Assembly (NCBI GenBank): GCA_001566295.1
Contig: KQ964248.1
Span: forward strand, 1,798,001 to 1,862,000
Direction: 5' to 3'
Source of the DNA: Microdochium bolleyi
Taxonomy: Eukaryota > Ascomycota > Sordariomycetes > Xylariales > Microdochiaceae
DNA: 64,000 bases
Below are positions 35,301-45,632 of the stretch, piece by piece (the stretch's first letter is position 1; the number at the start of each line of letters is the position of its first letter). Position numbers and translations under genes: made by a program. The notes below the pieces were generated by a model, which saw only the letters and a list, made by a program, of their open reading frames with translations, was not told the origin of the DNA and did not search any database.

Positions 35301-36021
35301 AAGCGTGGTGCACGACGTCGCGCTGGCGCTGATCTGCGCGCCCGACGTCTCCAACGTCCCGCCGCCGACAGCCATGGCGCTCCTCGCGGCGGACTCGGCT
35401 GACCAGGCCAAGCAGCCGCAGGGGCAGCCCATCCCGCCGCAGACGAGCCTGTCGCTGCGCGCCGCGCTGCGCGCCGAGGCGGAGGACTTCAAGACCACGC
35501 AGAAGACTGACCCTCTGCTCGCGGACATCACGGTGCGCCTGCACCGCCGCGTGGAGGCGCAGCTCCACGTGCCGGAGCCCGTCGTGGTCGTCAACGCCGC
35601 GGACGTCGCGGACGCCGGCGGCGTGGGAGGTGTCTCGGGGGCTGGCGCCGGGGAGGACATGCAGCTCGATGCCGCGGCCGTCGCGGAGCTGTCGTCGCTC
35701 GGCCTGGACGTGGACGGGGCTGCCGCGTCGCTCAACGACGCGCTCAATGCCGCCGGTGTTACCGGGCAGGATGGGCAGGGCGGCGCCGACGACTCGATGG
35801 CGGGCAGCGGGCTCGAGGGCTTCGACGGGCTCGACGGGCTCGGCGACGGCAGCGGGGACCTGTCCGGGCTTGGCGGGCTCGGCGGCAACGGCACCGGTAG
35901 TGACGGCGGTGGAGGGGGCATGGATCTCGGCGGGGCTGACGATGATATCTTCAGTGGGCTTGAGGGCGTCGGGAGTAGTGCCGACTTGCTGCAGGGCTGG
36001 GACGGGATGGACTTTTCTTGA
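32302..36021 (+). CDS. MED5: Mediator complex subunit 5 (Nut1)
   Basis: Four exons (32302-33025, 33112-33377, 33449-33511, 33580-36021) give 1164 residues. Med5 is a fungal tail-module subunit of the Mediator complex that links transcription factors to RNA polymerase II. The helical start (LSQWKGFMSRCISSRLDPET), the PRYVQVLVQRGLVNTPSILQ block, and the long helical-repeat region with FCFACCLHGLIPEDSINSLI and GNVGAACRAVTEVIGRLCSE are typical of Nut1/Med5. Exon 3 encodes only 21 residues, yet both its junctions are in phase 0. An Asn-rich linker (encoded around 35185-35285) and a Gly/Asp/Leu-rich acidic C-terminus follow the fold. The acidic tail ends in LLQGWDGMDFS. A 493-codon antisense open frame over the last exon is a shadow. 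Confidence 0.92.
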
Positions 36022-36386
36022 GCCCCGGAACAGGATGAGCCTCGCTTGGGAAGCACACAAGCACGAAAATCACATTGTGGACAATAATTCTGCTACTCCA
36101 TGCAGGCACGGCGGAAACAGCTTCACTATGGCAGTGAGTGATGTTTGCGTAGCATTGTTGCTTGCATTGTAAGCAGCAACTTTTTGATTATTCAAGTATG
36201 TAAATACCCAATCACTTCCATATTGTGTGACTTTCTGAAATCTTTGGCCGGTGACATAAGTGATGTACTGAGCTGCGCAGTCGCCTTTCAGCAAGCCTGT
36301 CGTGCCTAATACTCAACGATGTCTCGGCCATGTGCTCTATCGCTTTTTGACCCTGCGCGCAGGGCTTTCGCATTGAAGCTGGGCAA
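36022..36386. other. Intergenic, between convergent MED5 and IRC22 genes
   Basis: This is 365 bp of likely 3' untranslated sequence, AT-richer than the flanks. Nothing else was seen. Confidence 0.6.
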
Positions 36387-37339
36387 TTACTCGACCCGCT
36401 TCTTGGCGCTGGCGCTGCTCTTGACGCGCTTGGCAGAAGGGCGGTTGATGTGGTCCTTGGGGATCCAGGTCTCATCAAAACCGCTGCCAGTGCCAGCATC
36501 GCCAACCAGAGGCTCGCGCTCGATGGCGACGTCCTTCTTGACGGGAGCGGCGCGGGGCTTCTTGGCCTTGGGGAAGAACGCCTCAATGTAGGTCTTGTAG
36601 ACGAAGTACGAGACACCGCCGAAGACTGCAGTGAGAACGAAGTAGAGGAAAATGCTGCGGAAAAGCATATTTGTTAGTGGCCATGATAATTCACTGCCAA
36701 CCTCGCTGGGAGCAGTTTTGCGCTTACATCTGGGGGTCGAAGATGCTGGCGGGAGCATCGACAATGTCAACGATGCCGTTGTAGACCTCGACCTGGAAGA
36801 TGCGGTTCTCCTGGTTGGTGACGACACCGACGATCTGGAGGCGCGTCTCCTGGGGGTGCATATCGAGGACGAAAGAGAAGGGCAGGGACTGCTTCTCGCC
36901 GGCGGCGATGGTGGCGTCGTAGCGGACGGTGCTCAGGTTGCGGATGATGGCATCGCTGGGCTGGGCCTCGGGGGCGAGCTCCTTGGTGTGGAAGAGCTGG
37001 CCGCCCATGAAGGCGACGGTGATGGGCACGGCCTCCTTGTTGGTAACATCGACGACGACCTTGGTAGGGCGGCCGTTGACGAGCTTGACGCCGAAGATGT
37101 CGGCCTCGGGGAAGGTCGCAACAATGTCGGCCTTCAGCTCGACCGCGGGAGGGCTGGCAGCATTGTCATCGAGAGGCTGTAGAGCATGAGGCACGTGATC
37201 AGTTACGGAGGCTCCTTCCATCTGCTTCCAAGCTGTTGAAGGAGGGTCACGAGGGACTTACGGAGGTGCCGGCCTGGGCGAGGACGGAGGCGACGCGCAT
37301 GGCGAGCGCGGCCAGGACGGAGTACTTGAGGGAGACCAT
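36387..37339 (-). CDS. IRC22: ER membrane protein Irc22 / TRAP-alpha homologue
   Basis: Three exons (37339-37262, 37176-36728, 36654-36387) encode 264 residues. The signal peptide is MVSLKYSVLAALAMRVASVL. An ER-lumenal beta-sandwich follows, with FPEADIFGVKLVNGRPTKVV, then VPITVAFMGGQLFHTKE, then VRYDATIAAGEKQSLPFSFV and FQVEVYNGIVDIVD. One transmembrane helix at about 176-197 (FLYFVLTAVFGGVSYFVYKT) is followed by a basic cytosolic tail. This order is that of TRAP-alpha/SSR1, a translocon-associated protein; the fungal orthologue is Irc22. The splice into exon 3 rebuilds an Ile codon (AT/C) directly before the helix. The role at the Sec61 channel is inferred from the family. Confidence 0.92.
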
Positions 37340-38004
37340 GGCGAGAGACGGACAGCAGAGAGCCCAATTGAGTCGGGCGGATGGCGATTGGGGGCAGGAC
37401 GGGGGTTGCAGGAGTTGGGGAGGAGGAGAGGGAGGCAATGAGATGGAGCTCTGGCCGGAGAAATCGTGGTGCAATGTGGTCTCAAGTGCGAGCGGACCCT
37501 GGCGGAGCTGGCCCTGCTGGCCCAGCTCTTGGCCCCCTGTGGGTGTGGCGTGCCTGCCCCCGCTTCCCCCGAATCCCGGGAGCTCTCCAAGTTCAGCTTT
37601 GTGTACCCAGGACTGAGCGCGACGCACCCACGTCACCAGACATCATCTTGCATTGCTGGCTCGAAATCACGCCAGTGGGCCCCCCGGGTTTAGCAAAGAT
37701 CACTGCGATCTCGAGAGGCTCGGAGAGATCGTTCAGCAAACATCATACACAGCCAACAAGCATGGTCCAATGAAGTTGTCTTCTGAAAAATGTCTGCATA
37801 AGACAAAGATGTTTAACAATGTTAATTTCGGCCAGTGTATGCGTGTGGCCATGGCATTCCGTCCTTCGGGGTATCGTGAAGGTACAATAACGACCTTTCC
37901 AACCTTGAGAGGAATGTATCTCAATAAACGACATATCGCTTGCTAAAGGCATCTGCTCAAAACAAAGTGATCATGCTTCTCTCTTTCTTCTTCTCCGCCA
38001 ATCC
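37340..38004. other. Upstream region of IRC22
   Basis: This is 0.67 kb between two minus-strand genes, expected to hold the IRC22 promoter and the 3' end of the WD40 gene. No coding feature is supported. Confidence 0.55.
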
Positions 38005-40392
38005 TCAGTCCTCGATATCCTCATCGCTCTCGTCGTCCGCCCTATCCCAGTCATCGCCCACATCAGCCCAGCCACAGCCCCAGCGGCGGCCCTCTGTCTC
38101 ACCACCAGTCCGCAAGTCCGTGGCCTGCGCCGGGTCCTCGCGCCAGCAGCGCACGAGGTAGTCGTCACCCACAGTGACAAGACTCCCCTCGTTCGTCCAC
38201 GCCAGTGCACCGACTTCGCGGTCGTGCCCGCGGACGAGCGCCGTGCCCGTGCGCACGATCGGGATGTCGTCCTGCACCCGCGGGGCGGCAAGATTTGTTG
38301 AGCTGCTTGAGCGGAAGAGTGGCCTGCGGGTGTTGGTGCCGTTCTTGAGAGAAGATGTGGCGATTGTGGACGAGTCCAGGTTCAATGCGCCCATCGAGCC
38401 GGCCAGGTCGTCACGGAAGTACCGCTCGTCGGTGGGGAAGAGGACCGCGCAGCTGTCGTTGCTACCGACAGCAAGCAGCTCGCTGCGCCCGGCGCGCACG
38501 GGTCGCACCGCGCACTTGACGTAGAAGCTCGTAGCATGGAAAGAAGGATGTCTGAAGCCGTACAGAGGGCCGAGTCCGGGCTGCGTCACAATGCCGTGTC
38601 TGCGTCGGGGCGCCTCCCCATTGCGGGTTTCCATCTCGGGTACGTGACCCAAGATAAGATGTGACGTCGAGTAAGCGTACACGGTGTTGTCTTTGCACAT
38701 GGCGTATAGCCTTGAGGCGTCGGACCCAAGCGATAGCGACGAGATGCCGAACGGTCGCCAGTGTGAGTGTGATGAGGGAGGTGCGGTTGTTGAAAGCGGC
38801 GCGGCTGTCTTGTTACGGGACGTGTGAATCGACCGTACATCCCAGACCTTGATCGATGCGTCTGCCTCGCATGCCGTGACAAGGATGTGCTCTTTCCCAG
38901 GCGGTAGAAATTGCATCGCCGTGACGGAAACGTCGCCGATGCGGCCTGGGAGCTCACCCCGAGAAGGCATGTCGCCAACTCCAAGAGTGGGAGCCTGCTT
39001 TGTTTGGTTAAGTGTGCGGGCATGCGCATGATATATGCTATTAACGGCACAGCCTTGTTTGGGGGGTGGACGCCGAAAAGTGAGTCCATTCTCCCGCTCC
39101 ACCTGGGGAATTTCCTGTACTGGCCCTCCGGTACATCGCAAGTCCCATATCTGCACGCTGCCGTCTCGCGAAGAGGTTGCCAGCACGCTGCTGTTCGCCT
39201 TGCCGGGCTGGAACCGGACTTGCTTGAGTGACGCTGTGTGTTGTTGCAGATTTGCAATGGGTGTTTGAGTCATCATGTCAATGACCCGTCCAGTCTGGTC
39301 ACCAGAAGCCGTAGCGAGAAGGTAGTCGTCGTCAGAGAATGCCAGATCGATGATGGCATTGCTGTGGGCTTGGAATGAGAGATGAAGCTTGCTGAAAGGT
39401 TGGGAAGCATCGCCATTCGATTCGAGGAGGCGGACACGACCTTCCTCGTCTCCAACCGCAGTGAGACTGTTCGAGTGGCACGCAGCTACGCAGAATGGGA
39501 TGCACCGACCTGGCCCGTCCTGGCTGGTGCAGCTGTGTACGTCGTCTGGTCGGCTATAAAATCCAGCAGTGTTTGTCCTCCAGTCTGCCGTGGGATAGGA
39601 CATGTACGCCCGACCCGCCCTCGGCATATCTCCAAGCTGCCTTTGCAACAGCTGGCCAGTAAAACCTTTGGACGTTAGAGGTGCCAGGCGACGAACCGGC
39701 CTCCGCGGTAGGCTGGGCAAATCATCCTCGCTGCATTCTTGCTCGGATTCGTCCAGTAACTCTTGGCTCGACGGGGGCAACGAGGCAATTGGGCTGAGGA
39801 GACCTGGCTCTGGGTGCTGTGGCGTGGGCTTCAGACTGGATCGATCTCGTATGCTGCGTGCTATTGGTCGACATGGCGACGACTCTGGTGTATGATTACA
39901 TTTCCGTCGCTTGGCAGATCGGGTATTGTGGCTGCTTGTGTTCTCCTCCTGTGCCAGGAGCTCTTCGTCGTGCAGTGGCTTGATCGGACTGGACGGTGCT
40001 GGCGTCTGATATCTGTAGTTGACCTCTGGGTCTCCCAGCTCCCTCAACGCTCTGCGTGCTGGGCTTGTGTATGATGGAACCCTCGAACGGGGTGTGAAGA
40101 AACGCCGGAACTTCCTTGGTGTGATGGAGGGATTTCTCCTCTCTTTGCCGGAGTCTATTCGAGGAGGCGATGACGGGATCCTTGAGCTGGTTACGGACGG
40201 TGGCGAGCTGACCACGAAGTCGACCACAGGCCGACGGGGACTCATGTTGCTAGACAGCCTGGAAGGTAGGATATGTGTTCGTTTGACCTCTGGAGGAGCT
40301 TTCCTGTTCTGCGGATGAGTTGTGCCAGACCAGACACCGCAATCAAGCGGCAGGGTGCGTTGTCCGGCCAGGACCACTGATGGAGCCGTCAT
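38005..40392 (-). CDS. CDT2: WD40 protein of the Cdt2 (DTL) type, CRL4 substrate receptor
   Basis: A single exon of 795 residues from the ATG at 40392. A second in-frame ATG at 40245 (MSPRRPVVDF) gives 746 residues and may be the true start, since the first 49 residues look unconserved. Cdt2 is the receptor by which Cul4-Ddb1 ligase degrades Cdt1 and other PCNA-bound proteins in S phase. The N-terminal third is Ser/Pro/Arg-rich. WD repeats follow: FQAHSNAIIDLAFSDDDYLL, then LATSSRDGSVQIWDLR, VTACEADASIKVWDVR and HDREVGALAWTNEGSLVTVG. Two repeats end in the WDxR motif that contacts Ddb1. The C-terminus is acidic (ADDESDEDIED). The gene diverges from SPB1. Confidence 0.8.
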   Translation of the reverse strand: MTAPSVVLAGQRTLPLDCGVWSGTTHPQNRKAPPEVKRTHILPSRLSSNMSPRRPVVDFVVSSPPSVTSSRIPSSPPRIDSGKERRNPSITPRKFRRFFTPRSRVPSYTSPARRALRELGDPEVNYRYQTPAPSSPIKPLHDEELLAQEENTSSHNTRSAKRRKCNHTPESSPCRPIARSIRDRSSLKPTPQHPEPGLLSPIASLPPSSQELLDESEQECSEDDLPSLPRRPVRRLAPLTSKGFTGQLLQRQLGDMPRAGRAYMSYPTADWRTNTAGFYSRPDDVHSCTSQDGPGRCIPFCVAACHSNSLTAVGDEEGRVRLLESNGDASQPFSKLHLSFQAHSNAIIDLAFSDDDYLLATASGDQTGRVIDMMTQTPIANLQQHTASLKQVRFQPGKANSSVLATSSRDGSVQIWDLRCTGGPVQEIPQVERENGLTFRRPPPKQGCAVNSIYHAHARTLNQTKQAPTLGVGDMPSRGELPGRIGDVSVTAMQFLPPGKEHILVTACEADASIKVWDVRSIHTSRNKTAAPLSTTAPPSSHSHWRPFGISSLSLGSDASRLYAMCKDNTVYAYSTSHLILGHVPEMETRNGEAPRRRHGIVTQPGLGPLYGFRHPSFHATSFYVKCAVRPVRAGRSELLAVGSNDSCAVLFPTDERYFRDDLAGSMGALNLDSSTIATSSLKNGTNTRRPLFRSSSSTNLAAPRVQDDIPIVRTGTALVRGHDREVGALAWTNEGSLVTVGDDYLVRCWREDPAQATDLRTGGETEGRRWGCGWADVGDDWDRADDESDEDIED

Positions 40393-41220
40393 ATGGGCCC
40401 AGAGGGCCGGCCGGGGAGCGCGTAAAGTGGCGTCGCGTACCGCGACAAGGTCCCGTCGCTGTGGTCGCGAAGTGCCCCGTCTCGATCAAGGGCCCACTTC
40501 CACACCCGTGCAGCACTAGCTGTGGGCATTTAATACACTGACAGTACACTTCCTGCTGCAATGGCGCTGATGAGGTTTCCTCGTATCGCGCATCGTACCG
40601 AGCTTTAAGCGAACAAATTACAGGGACTTGTTGTTAGACTCATCGCAATACATGAAGGAACTTTCTTGGACAAGAAATGTATGCCCACGAGTTCACGATA
40701 TCCCAGCACTGACAGGGGTAGAGACTTTCACAAGTAGGACCCGTAAAAGCTCACACAATTGAGCGCTCTCGCCTGACTAACTGGAACACGATCTGGAACT
40801 CCCGCCGCAATGTCAATCGTCGCAGTCTCGGTACTTGCAATAGCAATTGGACATATCCTGTTCCTCAGCATGCGTCGTTGTATTGCCTACCTTGAGTACC
40901 TAGCTTCCCTTGTCCGCAGGGAAGACTACGGCGGACACTTGCATGGCAGTACTTGAAGCGATATCTGTGGGGACAGCCATTCTAGCAGGCACCACACGGC
41001 TCCAGTAAAGCCGTGCTACCAGACCCCTGTTCGCGGGTGCTTATCGACAACGACTAGCAGGAAAAAAAATCCTTGGGAGCGCAGCGGCTGCAGCAAAAGC
41101 CCAGTGCAGTGGTGCTTTGCGGTCCCCGATCACGAACACCCCTCCACCACACCGGCGCAAAGCACAGCCGCCCGACCTTGCCAGCACGACCATCGGGCAC
41201 CTCCCGCCGACGTCGCGACC
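40393..41220. other. Divergent promoter of CDT2 and SPB1
   Basis: This is 0.83 kb between outward-reading genes. No convincing open frame or repeat is present. The last 150 bp before SPB1 are rich in C and CA and look like a leader. Confidence 0.55.
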
Positions 41221-43824
41221 ATGGCGATCCAGAAGAAGCACGGAAAGGGGCGTTTGGACAAGTGGTACAAGCTCGCCAAGGAGAAGGGCTACCGAGCCCG
41301 TGCCGCCTTCAAGCTCATCCAGCTCAACAAGAAGTATGGCTTCCTCGAGAAGAGCAAGGTCCTGCTCGATCTCTGCGCCGCGCCCGGCTCGTGGTGTCAG
41401 GTCGCCGCAGAGACCATGCCGCAGCAGTCCCTGATTATCGGAGTCGATCTTGCACCCATCAAGCCTATCCCCCGAGTCATCACCTTCCAGAGCGATATCA
41501 CGACCGAGAAGTGCCGCGCCACCATTCGCTCTCACCTCAAGACATGGAAGGCCGACACAGTCCTCCACGACGGTGCCCCCAATGTCGGTACTTCATGGGT
41601 GCAGGACTCTTTCAACCAGGCCGAACTTGCGCTCCAGTCCATGAAGCTCGCGACCGAGTTCCTCATTGAGGGTGGTACCTTTGTCACAAAGGTCTTCCGC
41701 TCCAAGGAGTACAACAAGCTTCTATGGGTATTCAACCAGCTCTTCACGAAGGTCGAAGCCACGAAACCTCCGTCGTCGCGAAACGTCTCCGCCGAAATCT
41801 TCGTCGTGTGCCGCGGCTTCAAGGCGCCGAAGCACCTGGACCCGAGGTTCCTCGACCCCAGGGCTGTCTTCGCCGAGCTTGCAGATGCCGCGCCTAACAA
41901 TGAGGCCAAGGTCTTCAACCCAGAAGTCAAGAAGCGCAAGAGAGATGGTTACGAGGAGGGTGACTACACACAATTCAAGGAGCTGCCGGCCAGCGACTTC
42001 ATCGAGACGATAGACCCCATTGCTGTGCTCGGTAGTTACAACAAGCTGTCTTTTGAACAACCGAAGAACGGCAATGTCGCGCTCGCTGCCCTGGACAAGA
42101 TGCCCGAGACGACTGAGGACATCAGGTTAGCCTGCAAGGATCTCAAGGTGCTTGGCAGGAAAGAATTCAAGATGCTGCTCAAATGGCGTCTCAAGGCCCG
42201 TGAAGCCTTTGGCCTGCCCACGAAGAAATCTGAAGCTGCTGCCAAGGCCGCTCCCGAAGTGGGCGAGCAAGCGGAGGTCGAGTCCATGGACGAAGAGCTC
42301 AAGATCGAGGAAGAGCTGCAAGCCCTGAAAGACAAAGAAAGCTCCAAGAAGAGACGCGAGAGGAGGAGAGAGAACGAGAAGAAGCAGAAGGAGATTGTTC
42401 GCATGCAACTGCACATGGTCGCTCCCATGGACATTGGTCTAGAGCAGATCGGACCTCAGGGTCACGATTCCATGTTCAACCTCAAGCAAGTCGACAAGCA
42501 TGGCGCGACGAACAAGATTTCGAAGGGCAGGATGGCTGTGCTGAAGCAAAACGACCAGAAAGACATTGATAGTGGATTGGGGTCTTCGCTGGAGGCGGAT
42601 GACGAGTCTGATGAGGAAGAAGACCGTCTCGAGCGCGAGCTCGACAGCATGTTCGACCAGTACAGAGAGAGAAAGGCGGAAGCCGACACGAAGTACAGGG
42701 CCAAGAAGGCTCGCCAGGAACATAAAGATGAGGAGTGGGAAGGCGTCTCTGGCGATGAGCAGCAGTCAAGCGATGGCGACGAGGACGAGCTCGAGCAGGA
42801 TAGCAGCGACGATGACTCGGACAATGACGAAGCTATGTCTGATCGCCCCCTGGTAACAGACCTCGATGGCAGATCAACAGGCGCGGACGGTCTGTCGAAG
42901 CGAGCCAAGAACTTCTTCAATCAGGACATCTTCAAAGACATGGAGGACATCCTTGGTGAGGGCGACGAGGAGCCAGAGGACGAGGATGATGATGAGGAGG
43001 TGCTGGAAGACCTGGAGCGGATTGCGCCAAAGATGGCGGCCAAGCCAGCTGTCGGTGAAAAGAAGTCCAAGCTCACAAAACCAAGCAAGGGGGCCAGCGA
43101 TGCTCCAGAACTGGGTTCTGATGACGAGGAAGGTGACTTCCAGGCTGTCAAGGAAGATGTCGATGACTGGGAGGATGCTGGAGGGCGGAAAGAGGATGGT
43201 ACACTCGGTAAGCATTCTCACCCAACTCACAACAAGATCAGTCTCACGGGGTCACATACTAACATCTCAACAGACATCGACATCATCACAGCAGAGGCCA
43301 TGACACTGGCGCACCAGCTCGCGACCGGCCAGAAGTCCGGCTACGACCTGATGGACGACGGCTTCAACAAGCACGCCTTCCGCGACCGCGACGGCCTGCC
43401 CGAGTGGTTCGTAGACGACGAAGGCAAGCACGACAAACCGCACAAGCCCATCACCAAGGCAGCGGCCGACGCCATCAAGGAGAAGCTGCGCGCCTACAAC
43501 GCGCGGCCGATCAAGAAGGTGCGCGAGGCCAAGGCGCGCAAGAAGTTCAAGACGGCGCAGCGCCTCGAGAAGCTGAAGAAGAAGTCGGACATGCTCGCGG
43601 CCGAGGAGGGCATGACGGAGAAGGAGAAGGCCGACAGCATCACCAAGCTCCTCGCCAAGGCGGCCAAGAAGAAGCCCAGGATACAGCCCAAGCTCGTCGT
43701 CGCGCGCGGCCTCAACAGGGGTGTCAAGGGCAGGCCCAAGGGCGTCAAGGGCCGTTACAAGATTGTGGACCCCCGCATGAAGAAGGAGCTGCGGGCGCAG
43801 AAGAGAGCCTCCAAGAAGAAGTAA
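41221..43824 (+). CDS. SPB1: 27S pre-rRNA 2'-O-methyltransferase Spb1
   Basis: Two exons (41221-43207 and 43274-43824) flank a 66-bp GTAAGC-CAG intron and give 845 residues, the size of yeast Spb1. The N-terminal RrmJ/FtsJ domain begins KKHGKGRLDKWYKLAKEKGY. It has the SAM-binding loop LCAAPGSWCQ and the K-D-K-E tetrad at Lys31, Asp117, Lys157 and Glu192. A long acidic, coiled middle (about 380-650) is followed by the Spb1 C-terminal domain with GLPEWFVDDEGKH and a very basic end (GVKGRYKIVDPRMKKELRAQ). Spb1 methylates the A-loop guanosine of 25S rRNA in the nucleolus. The intron length is a multiple of three and has no stop codon, so an unspliced message would stay in frame. Confidence 0.96.
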   Translation: MAIQKKHGKGRLDKWYKLAKEKGYRARAAFKLIQLNKKYGFLEKSKVLLDLCAAPGSWCQVAAETMPQQSLIIGVDLAPIKPIPRVITFQSDITTEKCRATIRSHLKTWKADTVLHDGAPNVGTSWVQDSFNQAELALQSMKLATEFLIEGGTFVTKVFRSKEYNKLLWVFNQLFTKVEATKPPSSRNVSAEIFVVCRGFKAPKHLDPRFLDPRAVFAELADAAPNNEAKVFNPEVKKRKRDGYEEGDYTQFKELPASDFIETIDPIAVLGSYNKLSFEQPKNGNVALAALDKMPETTEDIRLACKDLKVLGRKEFKMLLKWRLKAREAFGLPTKKSEAAAKAAPEVGEQAEVESMDEELKIEEELQALKDKESSKKRRERRRENEKKQKEIVRMQLHMVAPMDIGLEQIGPQGHDSMFNLKQVDKHGATNKISKGRMAVLKQNDQKDIDSGLGSSLEADDESDEEEDRLERELDSMFDQYRERKAEADTKYRAKKARQEHKDEEWEGVSGDEQQSSDGDEDELEQDSSDDDSDNDEAMSDRPLVTDLDGRSTGADGLSKRAKNFFNQDIFKDMEDILGEGDEEPEDEDDDEEVLEDLERIAPKMAAKPAVGEKKSKLTKPSKGASDAPELGSDDEEGDFQAVKEDVDDWEDAGGRKEDGTLGKHSHPTHNKISLTGSHTNISTDIDIITAEAMTLAHQLATGQKSGYDLMDDGFNKHAFRDRDGLPEWFVDDEGKHDKPHKPITKAAADAIKEKLRAYNARPIKKVREAKARKKFKTAQRLEKLKKKSDMLAAEEGMTEKEKADSITKLLAKAAKKKPRIQPKLVVARGLNRGVKGRPKGVKGRYKIVDPRMKKELRAQKRASKKK
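43208..43273 (+). other. SPB1 intron, 66 bp, frame-preserving
   Basis: The donor GTAAGC and acceptor CAACAG are clear. Removal joins G/AC into an Asp codon. The intron reads through without a stop, so it is hidden in the continuous open frame. Confidence 0.85.
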
Positions 43825-44255
43825 AGGGGCTGTCTCGCGGTTGGCATCATCGGTATAGCATCTAGACAAGCGGATCAATTGACGTCGCGTGTTTTGTACA
43901 AGTTCAAACCAGACTTGCCAATGAACATGTCGTGTGCTGTTGGTTGTGCGCCCATGCCGATGGGAAAAGGCTTACTGACTTGAGGTATTTGGCGAGTTCG
44001 GTTGTCGAGTCGGGAGTTTATTCGACCTTTGGCTGTTACTGCACTGTCGATTTATTCCTGCAAAGTGGCAGAGGTACGTGCAACATCGGGAGTGGCGTTG
44101 AAAGAAGTATGAAGTGTTCGTGTAATACTTGTTCAGGATGGTGCGATGTACAAATGTAGATATCAAATGCCATGTAATTTTTGTGCCCTCACGATACGCC
44201 TGAGCTGGTATTGCGTCTATAAACAATGAATTCTGGCTTCGGCATCACCAATCAA
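43825..44255. other. Intergenic, between convergent SPB1 and EBP2 genes
   Basis: These are the AT-richer 3' untranslated regions of both genes. No other feature was seen. Confidence 0.6.
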
Positions 44256-45632
44256 CTACCTCTTTCCGGCGCCGGCGTTTCTGCGGGCCTTGCCGAGGCG
44301 CGCGGTCTTGGGGATCTTGCCCTTTGTGCCCGTCTTCATCCGCTTGGCGCTAAAGCCGCTCATGTCTCCCGAGCTCATGGCGTCGCCGCTCTTCGAGTGC
44401 TTCTTCTTGCCGCCGAACCCGAACTTCTCGTTCTTCTTCTGCCGCTTGGCGTTGGGGGCGTGCTGCTGCGACTTGGCGTCGCCGTCCTTGCCGCGCGAGA
44501 AGGCGCGCTGGGCCTTGTGCTTGTTCAGCTCGGCTTCGACACCGACGTCGAAGAGGTCGGCTTCCTTGGCGCCTACGTCGCCGCTGTTCTCACTGCGTTC
44601 TGTAATGGGAGAAGGGTGTTGTTAGTGGGTGCCCTTCAGGTGAGTAGTAGGCCTCATGGGGAGACAGCAAGACTTACTCCGCTTCAGGGACTGGATCTTG
44701 TCGAGAGTGTCCTTCTTAGCTTTGTTGCGCTCCTGAAGCTTGGCATGCTGGACCTGCTTGCCGAACTTCTTGAGCTCGCGCTGCTTGCGCGCCTCGGCGG
44801 AAGCCTTCTTCGCGGAGGCCTCCTCGATCATCTTGGCCTTGACCTTGCCCATGTGATCATCGTCCTTGACCATCTCGGCGAAGTAGTCGGTCGGGCGGGC
44901 GAAGGGCACGCCCTCAGCCTTGAGCAGGGCACGGCCACGCTTGGCCGCCTCCAAGCTCTGGGCGTAGAATGCCAGTTCGCGCTTGAGGTCGTCCTGGATG
45001 TCCTCGATCTTGCCGGCTGTCGGCTCGCTGCTGACAACGGTCTGGTGGGTGATGAAGGACACTGACTTGTCGGTGGGTATTGATATGCGGTTGAGAGCGG
45101 CGAGGAGAGCTGTGGTGTTGTTGATGGTGAGTCGCTGGTGGGGAACCAGATCGTCCTTCTCGTCGTCGTCGAGGTCCTCGAGGTCGGACATGGGGATATC
45201 GTCCGCCTCCGGGTCTTCCTCCTCGTCTTCGTCGTCGTCCTCACCGCGAACCTTCGGCGCGGGCTTGGCATTCTTTGCCTTTAGAATAGTATTGGCCTTG
45301 GGCTTTCTCGCAATCTTCTCCTCGAGCTCGACTTCGGATTCGTCGCTGTCGCTCTCGTCGAGCGCGGCCAGGTCGTACCGGACTTCCTCCTCGTCCTCCT
45401 CGTCATCGTCATCATCCTCACCGCCCACAAGAGCTCCGCCGGCCTGGGCGTCTTCCTCATCATCCTCCCACTCCTCGTCATCTTCCTCGTCGGCCGGTTG
45501 CGACTTGGCCGACCCACCCTTGACCTTGTTCTTCTTCTCGCCAGCCTTGCGCGTCTTCTTGTCGTGGAACTTCTTGAAGTCGACGCCCCTCTCGGCCGCG
45601 AGGGCCATCTTAAGCCGGCTTTTTGTAACCAT
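44256..45632 (-). CDS. EBP2: rRNA-processing protein Ebp2
   Basis: Two exons (45632-44678, 44599-44256) encode 432 residues. Ebp2 is a nucleolar 60S assembly factor needed for 27S pre-rRNA processing. The N-terminal half holds long acidic runs (about 48-75, 85-100 and 130-170). The conserved region then starts with RELAFYAQSLEAAKRGRALL and continues with GVPFARPTDYFAEMVKDDDH, MGKVKAKMIEE and KFGKQVQHAKLQERNKAKKD. The second exon carries the basic tail with RQKKNEKFGFGGKKKHSKSG and ends in RLGKARRNAGAGKR. The splice is in phase 1 (A/AA, Lys). A second ATG 24 bp downstream of the first is possible. It converges with SPB1, another 60S factor. Confidence 0.95.

Noticed and set aside
34579..36060. 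493-codon open frame opposite MED5
   Set aside because: Low-complexity shadow of the last MED5 exon; no domain features.
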